NCBI GenBank assembly: GCA_036023115.1
Contig: JAYKKT010000077.1
Location: 546,001 to 610,000 of the forward strand
Direction of reading: 5' to 3'
From: Brasenia schreberi
Lineage: Eukaryota > Streptophyta > Magnoliopsida > Nymphaeales > Cabombaceae
Length of the DNA stretch: 64,000 nt
The position numbers were made by a program, and so were the translations under genes. Below are positions 22,589-33,989 of the stretch, piece after piece; position 1 is the stretch's first letter; each line of letters begins with the position of its first letter. The notes below the pieces were generated by a model, which did no database searches, was not told the origin of the DNA, and worked only from the letters and a program-made list of their open reading frames with translations.

Positions 22589-23886
22589 ATGGGTGTTCCT
22601 CACGAGGGCCATTTGAGGAGGTAGTAAACTATTACATGCCACCACGTGTGGAACCTTGTCACTAAAGATGGTATGAGATAATGCAACGATTTTATATTTC
22701 TTTCAAGAAAAACTTCATATAATCACCCTAAGGTTTGGGCATTTATCAATTTGGTTCATGTGATTTAAAATTTGTCTTGTAATATCTACCATCTATTAGA
22801 TTAGTTCAAACTCACTAACCATGTTATGCAAAGATGACACGAAAGGTGGTTTCACATGACTGAGGTGATACCATTGCATCATTATTAAAATTTAATATAA
22901 ATTCAACATACATGTCTCAACAACCACATCATTATTAAATATTAAATTAAACTGTAATATAAGTTTAGTACTATTAAATTTAATATACAATAATTATTAA
23001 TATTAAAATATTGAATATTTAAATTTAATATTAGTTAATATGTAAGTATAATATTAAATATACGCTAGCTTGGCAACTCATGTGATAAATGATGTTGACA
23101 TGACAGTTAAATTAACGAATATAAGCTGACATGACAAGTGATGTGACAATTGATTCACACAATGGATTAAGAGTAATGACACTAATATTTATCACACAAA
23201 GATTATTTTTAATATAAATTTCACAAAAAGCGTTTAAACCACCATATCATTATTAAATATTAAATTAAAATTTAATATAAATTATAGTATTATTAAATTT
23301 AACCTACAATCATTAATAATATTAAAATATTTAATATTCATTAATATTTAAATCTAATATCAGTTAATGTTTAAGTATAATATTAAATATAAACTAACGT
23401 GGTAGGTAATATCGACATGGTAGCTAAATTAACTAATATAAGGTGACATAACAATGATGGAATAAAGGTAACAACATCAGGCATTTATAACTAGTTTGAT
23501 TAATAGTGAAAACCACAAGGTAGCCTAGAGAACTTTTCAAACAACAAGGACCGAAACAAGACTTGGCCAAAACACATGATACTACTATGGTGTTTTCCCT
23601 TTGTTATTTTGATGTTTAAATAAAGGGATTATAGGTGGACCCCACGACCATAACTCTAGAGTTTAGATTATAGCAGTGAATCAGTGATGAACTTTTGATA
23701 TTCTTGTTATGCTTAATTTTATATTGATCATGATCCCATGAGATTTGGCCATGTGGCGTGGGCAGAGCCCACCTACATGACGTTTCCCATCGGACGTGAT
23801 ACCAGCTAAGCCATGCATATGAATAAATTATGGATGTTATCATATAAAAAATGATATTCTTGCCAATGAAAAAATTCATTCACGAG
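22589..23886. repeat. 1.3-kb repeat block, copy 2, without the RTE insertion
   Basis: Colinear with 11607-12113 plus 15292-16133. At 23080-23099 the sequence atgtgataaatgatgttgac corresponds to a single copy of the duplication flanking RTE A (two mismatches), so this is a natural empty site. A short deletion near 23455 removes part of the second AT-rich module compared with copy 1. The minus-strand open frame at its right end is fortuitous. Confidence 0.85.
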
Positions 23887-24300
23887 GTATGTTCTTAAGT
23901 TGGATATGGGAAGGCATTTGACTCAGTGTATTGGGAATTCCCCCAAAGTGTGTACACTCTATGGGCTTTGACAAAAGATGGATAATAAAGCTGACAATGC
24001 AAAATTCGTTACCCAACTAAGTGAGCTAAGTTGACACTTTATGAAATGCAGCCAGGGACTTTAGGCAAGGCTGCAGACCATCACTAATAATTTTAACATT
24101 GTGGGTGCGATACTAGCCACAATGTTGAGGAAAGTGGTTAATAATTTTAGCATTGTGGGTGAGATACTAGCCACGCTATTGAGGAAAGTGGTCACTTGAT
24201 TGCTTCTGTTACATTGGATGGCTGGATATGCCCACATGTGTCTCTATTTGTTAACAATCTAGTGGTCGTCTATAGCTGCAGAGAAGGAATAAGTAGAATG
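23887..24300 (+). pseudogene. L1-type LINE reverse-transcriptase relic
   Basis: Right after the repeat block, the translation reads LKLDMG and in the next frame KAFDSVYWEF, matching the L1 RT motif LKLDxxKAFDSVxWxFL. A later LRQG phrase is the start of the R-Q-G-D-P-L-S-P motif. A 54-bp in-frame direct duplication at about 24086-24193 encodes NNFNIVGAILATMLRKVV and NNFSIVGEILATLLRKVV. It is frameshifted and lacks both ends. It is a different LINE clade from the RTE copies. Confidence 0.65.
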
Positions 24301-24929
24301 TGGTTCACTTATAATAACCTTATCTAAATTCACCTTGTATGAACTAGCGATGTTTCCGTGAAGCCTCTCGCTTCAAAATAATAGTTAAATTCATGCTTCA
24401 TGTTTTTCTTTTGAGTGGAAAAGTTGTGCCTTTACATTCAAAACCGTTACATGAAAATTAGGCAACCAAAACTATAATGAGAAAAAAATGATTCTGAAAA
24501 ATCTGAAAATTGAACCTAGCAAGCAGCAAACAACTAGTTAACACTTAACAGCAACATTGTTTGACATCCAAAATAACGTGCTTTCCAGGAAGGCCATGCA
24601 TCAGACAAGTAAAATGCACTAAAAGCAGCATTCTCCTCTAGATAAAAAGGACTCATCAACCACTGAAAAGAATATGCCACTTAATACAACATATTAACAA
24701 ATATTGAGTGATATATAACATCTATTAAAATGTTTGTCGGTATTTCAATAAACCTACTGAGAAGAAGATTGAGGTAACCATCACCTCAACAACAAAGAAG
24801 CATATATCACACTGATACGACATACCCCAAAACAAAATGAACAAGCGCCGAACACCCCAAAACAAAGAAGCATATAAAATGTTGCTCCAGTTAGTGGTTG
24901 GTACCACCGAGTGCCTTCCTATGCTCCGT
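24301..24929. other. Unassigned stretch
   Basis: No recognised coding pattern. A phrase ccccaaaacaaa(g/a)... is repeated near 24828 and 24856. Confidence 0.35.
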
Positions 24930-25430
24930 AGTAGCTCCTCATGAGGTGCCACATCCTCCACATTGAGGTTTGTTCTCGTCCTTGACCGCTTTCTTTTTGT
25001 TTGTGGTTGTTGTGTTTGTTGTCGTTTCCTTCCTTTTTGCTTGTCTTTCTCCTCACAAATCAACTAACCCTTCCACAATAGATTGTGGCATATACACTTG
25101 TGGGGTTGTGTCTCTTGAGCTCGATTTGAGACCAAGGTTGGAGTCCATGCATGAATAAAAATTGTTGATCTTTTGGGCACATGTCTTGCACTTCTGACAA
25201 CGAAGTATTGAATTTTCTCACATAATCTCAACGTACCCATGTGTTTTGCTTGCAATAGTGTTTATTAGGTTTGCCACTTTGCATAGGATGACATGAATTA
25301 TTGTTGAAGATCTTGCTTCAACTCCAGCCAGTTTGATACTATTGGTTGTCCTAGATCATTCATCGTCAGTTGTTTGATGCATCACCAGAGCCTCACATTA
25401 CCTTCAAGGTACAATACCGTTTGTGTGAGT
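24930..25430 (-). pseudogene. Ty3/gypsy gag relic
   Basis: The minus strand reads YVRKFNTSLSEV, DMCPKDQQFLFMHGLQPW, then IELKRHNP, and ends in a basic stretch (RRKTSKKEGNDNKHNNHKQK). This matches the gag order of plant chromovirus-type gypsy elements (Y-V-x-x-F...M-x-E-x-D-x-L-x-x-F-x-x-G-L-x-x-W...E-L-x-R). Frames shift at least twice. No LTR or pol is adjacent. RTE C inserted about 200 bp further right. Confidence 0.55.
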
Positions 25431-25626
25431 TGATGTTCCACTAGCATCTTCACGGCTTCAAAGTAGAGTTGACATCATATATATCTAGTTTTTTAAAACC
25501 TTGTTGTCTTGTGCTTTGGCATACTTCAATGATTTAGGAGCCTTCGATCAACGTGACGAATTGGCAGCTCAATCTTCCACCAAATTTCCATGGATGGGCG
25601 AAGTAGATTTTGTAGGGCTTTGGTAG

Positions 25627-25847
25627 TCAAGACAATAGCTTGGTGTATGTTATTCGCAGATGACATTGTATTAGTGGAGGAGTCTAAAGAAAAAGTTAAT
25701 AGAAAATTGGAACTATGGAGAGAAACATTAGAAAGCAAAGGCCTCCGACTTAGTAGAACAAAGACAGAATATATCGAATGTAAGTTTGATCATTTGGTTA
25801 CTTCAGAGGACATAGAAATTAAAATTGGCACACATTGCATCCCCTAA
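25627..25847 (+). pseudogene. RTE C RT fragment with intact FADD box
   Basis: This 5'-truncated frame holds [38 protein letters not shown] and [15 protein letters not shown], then TAA. The ATG upstream at 25590 belongs to the flanking DNA and fuses to the LINE only by chance. Confidence 0.85.
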
Positions 25848-26570
25848 AAGGAAAGTTTTAAATACCTAGGGTCAATTTTTCAGAGTGATGGAAGAATTGA
25901 TGGAGATGTTACGCATAGAATTAATGTTGGTTGGTTAAAATGGAGAGGAGCATCAGGTATTCTATGTGATAAAAAGATACCATTAAAGTTAAAAGGTAAA
26001 CATTATAAAGCAGCAATTAGGCCTGCCATGTTTTATGGTTCTCAGTGTTAGGAAGTTATTCATCAAGATATACAAAAGATTTCTGTGACAGAAATAAAGA
26101 TGTTGAGATGGATGAGTGGTCATACAAGAAAAGACCGTATACATAATGAGGTTATTTGAAACAAATTAGGAGTGGCACCAATAGAGGATAAAATGAGAGA
26201 ATATCATTTAAGATGGTTTGGACATATAGAAAGAAGATCAAAAGAAGAACCTCTAAGAAGGTTTGAAAAACTAAATTTGGAAAGTATTAAAAGAGTTAGA
26301 GGAACTCCGCCCATGTAAGGGATTACACTTACATTGTCGGTACCAAGCCCGGATAAAGGAGGAGGGTTGTGTTAGGCTTCCGACAATCAGTGTGAAACTT
26401 CGTCGGATTTTTATAACATGGATTATAAAAATTATGAGCATTGCTTTAGAGCATTCCCACCTAGCGACGTGCTGCAGAGCCCGAATGCAGTAATAAGTAA
26501 GTAAGGGCCATTACATTTTCGCACGAATGTAGTGAATAAATTGTAGAGAGGGTTCCTACATCATGGACGG

Positions 26571-27263
26571 ATGTGGGTAAAGAAGTTAGTCCTGCTACTT
26601 TATCGTCCGAATGTAGTGAAAATTTTTCAGAGAAGGTCTCTCCATTTTGATTATGGACGGATGCGGGGGGTAAGGAAGCTAGTCCTAGATAATAAGATTC
26701 GTATTAGTTCTTGGAATATCGAAACATTAACCGGTAAGCTAATGGAGGTGGTAGAGACTATGATTCGGAGAAAGATTCATATTCTATGTTTACAAGAGAC
26801 AAAATGGATTGGAAAAAAAGCAAAAGAGATAGAGGATACAGGTTTTAAATTATGATACTCAGACAAAGAAAAGGCTCAAAACGGAGTTGGTATTATCATA
26901 AATAAAGATTTAAAGGATAGTGTAATAGACATACAACGATATGGTGGCCAAATCATGACATTGAAATTAGTGTTACGAGCAAAGGTTTTGAATATAGTTT
27001 ATGCTTACGCACCCTAAGTGGGACTAGAAGATAGTATAAAGATAGCTTTTTGGGAAGAATTAGATAACGTATTTCAAAAGATTCCACAAAGAGAGATGAT
27101 TTGTTTAGGAGGAGACTAAAATGGACATGTCGGTAAAGAGGCATTAGGATATCAAGGGATTCATGAAAACTTTGGTTTTGGGGATATAAATGAGGAAGGT
27201 AGGGAGATTTTAAATTTTGCTATGGCATTTGATCTCTTTATAGTCAATACAATCTTCAAAAAA
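26571..27263 (+). pseudogene. RTE D endonuclease domain
   Basis: Motifs in order: RISSWNIETL, ILCLQETKWIGKKAKEIED, GFKL then TGA, IIINKDLKDSVIDIQRYGGQI, a TAA in the A-Y-A-P region, ICLGGD with a TAA at the next codon position, EALGYQGIHENFGF, and TIFKK followed by TGA. The Arg codon in DIQRYG is CGA here, TGA in B and L. Confidence 0.85.
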
Positions 27264-27357
27264 TGAGATGAACATTTAATTACTTATAAGAGTGTCTTAT
27301 CACAAGCACAAATTGATTACTTTATTTGTAAAAAAAAGATAGAGCGTGTTGTAAAGA

Positions 27358-28696
27358 GTGCATCGAGTTATTCGGACTAAATGGTGGAACCTCATAAGCG
27401 AGAAAGAAGATATATTTAAACAGAAAATCCTTCAAGGAGATGTTTGGAATTATGTTGGTACACCCTGTGATATGTGGAACAATATGGCTATACATATTAG
27501 GAAACTGGCAAAAGATATGTTAGGTGTATCTAAGGGAGGTATACTGCACAAAAAAAGCTTGGTGGTGGAGTGAAGTAGTGCAAAATAAAATCAAAGGCAA
27601 AGAGGACATGTTACAAATTACATTATGCTAAGAAAACTAGTGAAACTTTAGAGGCTTATAAGAAAACAAAGAAGGAAGCGAAAAATGCCATGAGTGAAGC
27701 AAAACTTAAAATTTGGAGGATTTATATAAAAAACTCAACTCAAAAGAGGGTGAAAGAGATAGTTTTAGGATAGACAGGGCTAGAGATAAGAAAACTAAAG
27801 ATCTTAATTATATCAGATGCATCAAGGACGAGGATGAAAAAATTCTAGTGGCAAATAATGATATAAGAAATAGATGGAAAAACTATTTTTATAAGCTTTT
27901 TAATGAAAATAAAGATGTTAATATTAACTTAGGAGAGTTAGCCAAATCAGAAAAGTATATAAACCACAATTTCTACCAACGTATTCAAAAGAATGAAGTC
28001 AAAGAGGCTCTTAAACATATAAAGGGTGGTAAATCGGTAGGACCAGATACTATTCTTATAGAAGTTTGGAAAATACTAGGAGAAATAGGAATCACTTGGC
28101 TCACAAGACTATTTAATGAAATATAGAAAAACCAAAAGATGCCCAAGGAATGGAGAGCAAGTACACTTATACCCATATATAAGAACAAGGGAGACATTCA
28201 AAATTATACGAATTATCGAGGTATTAAGTTAATGAGCCATACTATGAAATTATTCATCTAGAAAAAGCTTATGATAGGATACCGAGGGAGGTTCTTTGGA
28301 GAACTTTGGAAAAAAAAGATATCCCATTGACATACATTAACCTTATAAGAGACATGTATGAGGACTCATCAAGGAATGATAGACTTCTTTGAAGTTAATA
28401 TTGGGTTACATCAAAGATCAACTTTAAGTCCATACTTATTTATATTGGTGATTAATGAGTTAACAAAACCTATTCAACATGAAGTACCTTGGTGTATGTT
28501 ATTTGCAGATAACATTGTATTAGTAGAGGAGTCTAAGAAAAAAGTTAATAGAAAATTGGAACTATGGAGAGAAACATTAGAAAGCAAAGGCCTCCGACTT
28601 AGTAGAACAAAGACAGAATATATCGAATGTAAGTTTGATCATTTGGTTACTTCAGAGGACATAGAAATTAAAATTGGCACACATTGCATCCCCTAA
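27358..28696 (+). pseudogene. RTE D reverse transcriptase, internally deleted
   Basis: Blocks: [38 protein letters not shown], a frameshift, then [41 protein letters not shown] ending in TAG. RT motif 3 is deleted. [17 protein letters not shown] survives, then the 20-bp deletion shifts the frame before [24 protein letters not shown] and [12 protein letters not shown]. Both H-Q-R-S and F-A-D-N are non-catalytic variants. Confidence 0.85.
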
Positions 28697-29312
28697 AAGG
28701 AAAGTTTTAAATACCTAGGGTCAATTTTTCAGAGTGATGGAAGAATTTATGGAGATTTTACGCATAGAATTAATGTTGGTTGGTTAAAATGGAGAGGAGC
28801 ATCAGGTATTCTTTGTGATAAAAAGATACCATTAAAGTTAAAAGGTAAATATTATAGAGCTACAATTAGGCTACCATGTTTTATGGTTCTGAGTGTTGGG
28901 CAGTTAATCATCAACATGTACAAAATATTTCTGTGACAGAAATGAAGATGTTGAGATGGATGAGTGGTCATACGAGAAAAGATCGTATACATAATGTGGT
29001 TATTAGAAACAAATGGAGTGACACAAATAGAAGATAAAATAAGAGAATATCGTTTAAGATGGTTTGGACATATAGAAAGAAGATCAAAAGAAGAACCTAT
29101 AAGAAGGTTAGAAAAGCTAAATTTGGAAAGTATTAAAAGAGGTAGAGGACGACTACAAAAGTGTTGGAAAGAAACAATAAAGAATGATCTAGCTTATTGT
29201 GAGTTAACTGCTAACATGGCTCACGATAGGGATGTGAAAACAAAGAATTCTTGTAGTCAGTCCCGTCTAGTATGGGGAAAGGCTTAGTTGTTGTTGTTTG
29301 TTGTTGTTGTTG

Positions 29313-29485
29313 TATTAAAAGAGCTTGATGATGACCACAAAAGTGTTGGAAAGAAACAATAAAGAATGATCTGGCTTATTGTGAGTTAACTGCTAACATG
29401 GCACACGATAGGGATATGTGGAAACAAAGAATCCATGTAGCTGACCCGTCTAGTATGGGAAAAGGCTTAGTTGTTGTTGTTGGCT
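29313..29485 (+). mobile_element. 3' remainder of RTE copy C
   Basis: The sequence continues exactly where C was broken at 26303, from attaaaagagcttg through [19 protein letters not shown] DNA to gtctagtatgggaaaaggc and TTG repeats. This proves the nesting order: C inserted first, D later. Confidence 0.9.
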
Positions 29486-29495
29486 GTCAAGACAA

Positions 29496-31857
29496 CCTAG
29501 GTATTGTTGCATTGGCAGTAGAAGTATTGACCCATGAAGCGTGAAGCTCCCTCTGAAGTCATTGGAGCTCACCTTCAAGCATTGTCATTGGATCTTCTTA
29601 TGGAATCTTCAGGGCTGTCTTTTTCATATGAGGGGGTACTTTGTGATCTTATTTGCACCATGGTTATTCCTTCTTGCCTTCAAGAAGAACACAAGATGGG
29701 TGATAAGAGAAGAAACAAGAATCTTAGGTGTACCTTGGAATGGTTGGGCAAGGAGTCTTCCTCCCTTCTTGAGGACTTGGACTCTCATTTGAACTCCTTA
29801 CTCACGTTGGCTCAATGCCTTTCTTGGTAATAAGGGGGGTTACTTATAGGTGTCTTCCCTCTCAATCCGAAATTCAAATCCTCCAAGGTTAGGGACGGTT
29901 AGCTTTTCAAATTTGAAATTCATGTTTTCTCAAATCTCAAAAAGGTTGTTTTCTATTTGAATTTGAATTCCAGCTCCACAATTTTTGGAAAGGTTCCTTA
30001 GATTTAGGAAGGTGTGCTCCAATGAATTTGAAATCTGGTCCTATGCCTTTTGAAAGTTCCTTGATTTGAGGGAGGTGAGCTCTACCGAAATTTTAAATTC
30101 AAAATTAGATTTTAAAATTCCTCTCTGTGGAATCTTCCAAAAGTCAAGGAAGTCTTTCAATCTTTGGGGGATTGATCTAACAGATCGTTCTTATCTTCTT
30201 GTGTTTGAATTTTGAAATTCAAACACTTAATGGAACATGGTTCCCTTCGCCTGCCACTTCATGAACAACCCTACCGCACTTGGTGGCTCACCGTCACTCA
30301 CGTGTGTTCCAAATGCACACATGAAAAGGCCTCAACTTTCCTCTTCCACCATGGCCACCATAGGCCTCACTCTCCCAACCTACTCTTTGTCTTGAGTAGG
30401 GCCATCGAATGGTAGTTGTCTTTCGTTGGGTGGGATTGGCATGGGGATTGACAACCAAAATTCCTGTCGTCAAGCTTTTGATTCCTCGACTTCTATCGGA
30501 TCCTCGTGTGGTGGAACTGACCACAAAAGGGTTAGCTCTCAGCGTCAATGGCCTAACTTCCATGTTCCAATCAAGGTTATAGAGAGACTAGGATAGCAAC
30601 AACTTGCTATATGTTTGATGATGAAGCCTCTTCTCCTTCTTTGTCGAGCACAAGGACCTTACTCCATCGAGTGCTCCGTCTAGCCATCAATGAACTCACT
30701 TCACTGTGTTGGGTCTTCTGTCAAGTGTCACCACCAAAACCATCTGGAATGATGACACTACCAACTCCAATGCCAAATTGTTATTGAACTAGTGGTGACA
30801 ACCGACGTTGGTCTCCTAAACCAACCAACCTTTACCAAACCACTTCTTCAATCAACAAATACACATGGTTGAACAAAGGGGAATTTATTGTAGAAGATAA
30901 AAAGAGGTTTATACCAAGATAAGCTAGTCGACTCTAAGGCACTCCAAGGAGAAACCACGCAGCTGATCAAGACACAGCTAGCTAGTAGAATTCCTTGAAT
31001 GGCTCAGCTCTAGGAGTGGAAGTCGACTGGTGGTGTCTTGGATACCATTCTTTCTCAGCCCTCTCTCTAAAGATCTCTCTTCTTTCAATGGTTGAATGCC
31101 TTCTCTCTCCTAGTCGGCTCTCTTTTATATTCAAGGAGTCAAGCATAAGACTCTAATACCCTTCATGGGGTCAGGCAGACCTGTCGCCACCTTATTAACA
31201 ACAAGTGGATCTGTCGGATCTACTTGCTAAACGGGTGTGGGTGTGCCAGATACAACCCAGCTTTATTCAGGCATAGGGGAGTAGACCTCCTTCGTGTTTT
31301 ATTGTCGTGGGGTACTCTTACACCAAGGCAAGAAAGGCCACATGGCGTGCAGGTGCGTGTCACACTAAGGTAGTGCAGCGTGCAGGCACACATGTTGTGG
31401 GGTGTTGTCGCATTGAGGCATGGTAGCACGCATCGCTTGATGGATGACACTGATTCTATGACAGAGTACGATATGGAAATTAGGATAAGGGTGCGGGTTG
31501 TGTGGTATCTACCTATTACCCTTGGGTAATTGTAAGACATCTTGTTCTTCTTTGCAACTAATGGTGCATGCATGGGTATGTGATTGAGTTTTGGGTATGC
31601 AGCACCCATAGTAGTGGCATGAGCGGATAGAGTTATCCTATGTTGTTTATTTTTGTCTTGTGAAACAAACTGTAACTACCACTTATAGGTAGTTGCTACC
31701 AGCTAATGTAAGGTAGCGGGTCATGTTATTATTGCTTGTAGTTGCATACTATAATATAGTATTGCATTGCACAAAATTGAGATTTGGGTATGGAAGCACC
31801 GTAGGCACACTCATCCTTGCCCCATGTCATTGTCATAAATGAAAAGGCGAAACAAAA
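29496..31857. other. Unassigned 2.4 kb
   Basis: No RTE, LTR or hAT motif was recognised. The 98-codon (+) frame at 29534-29830 has no family I know. Short words such as gaattt/aaattc recur at 29880-30220. On the minus strand near 31120-31135, tataaaagagagcc resembles a TATA box, and 30840-31160 has LTR-like composition, but no TG...CA borders or PBS were found. Confidence 0.35.
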
Positions 31858-32035
31858 ATGTTAAAATGTTAAAAGAGAAAAAGGAAAATCATAAAAGTGT
31901 TAAAAGTAAGCACTAAAGAGTGATCTAAGTTTTTTCAGTTAATTATCAGCATGACATAGGGTCGAGTTCTATGAAAACAAAAGGTCTATTATCTGACTCC
32001 ATCTACTATGAGAAAAGGATTAGTTTCTTTTTGTA
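31858..32035 (+). mobile_element. RTE LINE copy G, old 3' relic
   Basis: Degenerate match to the last 180 bp of the family: ttaaaagagaaaaagg, cactaaagagtgatctaag, a gttaattatcagcatgacat stretch, and actatgagaaaaggattag in place of the canonical tagtatgggaaaaggcttag. The TTG tail has decayed to tttctttttgtaagtgttgttg. It is far more diverged than copies A to D, so it marks an older wave. Confidence 0.65.
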
Positions 32036-33989
32036 AGTGTTGTTGAGGTTTGATGTTTTTGTATTCTATAAAGAAAAAGTACCATATTGAATTCCACATT
32101 TTGACATTTCACTCCCAAAAACATGTTAACGAGTACCATGCCTTCACTAATCCAATGCAGCCGAGTCAACCCGGCGAGTGGTGACCCGTACCTGTAATTA
32201 GGAATTTTAGGTGGCAAAATTGCCATGGGTTCATAAATAACACAATGTTTGCAAGATGAACTATGTTAATACAGGCCAGTGGCAAACCTATTAATGGCTG
32301 AGGTGGGTCAGCCTCCTCACCCAAATTAAATAAAAAAAGTTTGATACAAGGTGATTTTGTGAAAAGTTATCGCATGAATTTTACCTAAATAGACCTTCAC
32401 TCATATAGTCCATGGTCTTTACTATTGGTTATACTTGATAATAAATCTTGGGAGCTGGAGGTCTCAAGTGCATGATGTAGTTCTGTCTTTAAAAGTAAAT
32501 TTAGATAGTGGATATGTTCAATCCAAACCATTATGCATTTTACTAGACATGGTCAGTAGGGAATTGGCCTGTCGGATTGAATCAAAACCAAACCCCTCGT
32601 GAAACTGGTGTTAACCGGGACATGCCAAGCCATACTGGAACCATAACCATAACCATAACCGAGGACCCCTCCAGTTAAATTATGGTTCATGATCTCCAGA
32701 AATTGGTTTGAAACCAGAACCAGAACCGAAAGCAGCAGTTCTAAACCGCCACTATGTTTTAAATATATTTTCCCAAATCCCTTATCATAAACATATCCTT
32801 AGCTCAACGTTGCAGTTGGTGAGGTGTTGACTCTAGAGAACGCTTATATGTAAGAAAATATTTTGATCAGAACCAAACATGTCGATATTTGACCATTGGA
32901 CATCACAGTTAGTTCATAAAATCTGGAAAGAAAGTTGAACGAGTTCCCCCTGGTGGGTATTAAGGCCTCATCGTCCTTAATTTGAGATCTCTTCATGGAA
33001 GTCTCTTCCTGCCTCCCTTGAAGGTTGACTTTCGCTCCCTATCTTCATCTCTCCCTACCTCTTGTTCCCCTTTCCCAGTGAGAACTGGCCTGGCCATGAG
33101 AGGTTCTTTTTTCCGCCCTTCACTAGTCTATCACCTCCTTTTTTCGCCTTTGTCTGGCTGTTCAACTCCATGACATTCATTATCGTTGTTGCCCCCCATC
33201 CCCATGTTGGAAAACTAATGAAAATTATGGACCGCAATTTACAATCTACGGCATCAACAATGACTATGTTCTAAGCCCATAATGCCATCATCTCTACTAC
33301 AAAAGGCATGTTCACCAAAAAGCTATGGCACCAAGGCTTTAATCATGGACCACAATAAAAGATTGTTTTAGATCCATCACTGCCTACATTTGATATATTT
33401 TCTGTAGCAGAGTGGCATCATTGGACTTGAATCTCTTGTCACAATTTCGTCGAGAGAGTTCACCAAAAGAATCAACTAGAGAAGAAAAGGAGGAAACACA
33501 CAATGAGTCTCTATAGTTTTTTACTTGTGTTTTTTGTATTCAACTCTTTCGGTTTCTGTTCTTGTTTTATTGCCTTGCTCAGATGTCCACTCCAACCACG
33601 AGAAATGGCTTCATGCCTCTTTAATTTAGTTTGTAAATAGAAAAGATGGTATGATTAATAACAAATCTTTTATTTGATTAAAAGGAAATGATGCATTCGA
33701 TAAGGAAGGAAGCCCTCCTTTCTTATTGCATACCAATTATGATAGAGGCCTTATGACCATTACCATAACCAGAGGTTTTTATCTCCCACTTGGACATATA
33801 AGCTGAATCATGACACAATGGTTCCCTCCAAGTATTTAGCGGCTTTCCTAACTGTATCATATTTTTCAGTTGTACTGAAGTACAACTGCCATGAGTTATG
33901 TGTTGTGGGGGTTTCGTAACCAATACACCTTTTTTTGAGTAATTGTATTTCCACTTAACTAGAAACTCTAAATATGTCTCAACCTGATG
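32036..33989. other. Unassigned 1.9 kb
   Basis: No coding family recognised. A short hexanucleotide run (aaccat repeated four times) lies at 32638-32662. Part of 33700-33989 could be the degenerated 3' end of the minus-strand copia element to its right. Confidence 0.35.

Larger units (their letters stand above)
26304..29312 (+). mobile_element. RTE LINE copy D, full length, nested in copy C
   Basis: D starts actccgcccatgtaaggg and ends in a TTG-rich tail. It is inserted into the C-terminal coding part of C, and tattaaaagag occurs on both sides (26285 and 29313). It has the complete leader, endonuclease, RT and C-terminal region. Specific to D is a deletion of about 165 bp at 28250-28254 that fuses aaatta to ttcatctag and removes the F-M-P-G-R-S motif. 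Shared with B are the 20-bp deletion near 28360, the TAA at 28694-28696, and the 1-bp loss in aggctaccatg. Confidence 0.93.
25636..29485 (+). mobile_element. RTE LINE copy C, 5'-truncated, interrupted by nested copy D
   Basis: C occupies 25636-26303 and resumes at 29313-29485, ending in the TTG tail. A 10-bp direct repeat gtcaagacaa flanks it at 25626-25635 and 29486-29495. It starts inside RT at [14 protein letters not shown] with both catalytic Asp residues present, keeps [12 protein letters not shown], and has the TAA after HCIP that B and D also carry. Unlike B and D it retains gcctgccatg, so it branched off earlier. Later frames are broken. Confidence 0.9.

Noticed and set aside
31220..31609. 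129-codon minus-strand frame in a GC-richer region
   Set aside because: Irregular Thr/His/Cys-rich composition and no recognisable motif or start context; probably fortuitous.
32638..32662. aaccat repeats as telomere-like sequence
   Set aside because: Four hexamers only, and they do not match the plant telomere repeat ccctaaa.
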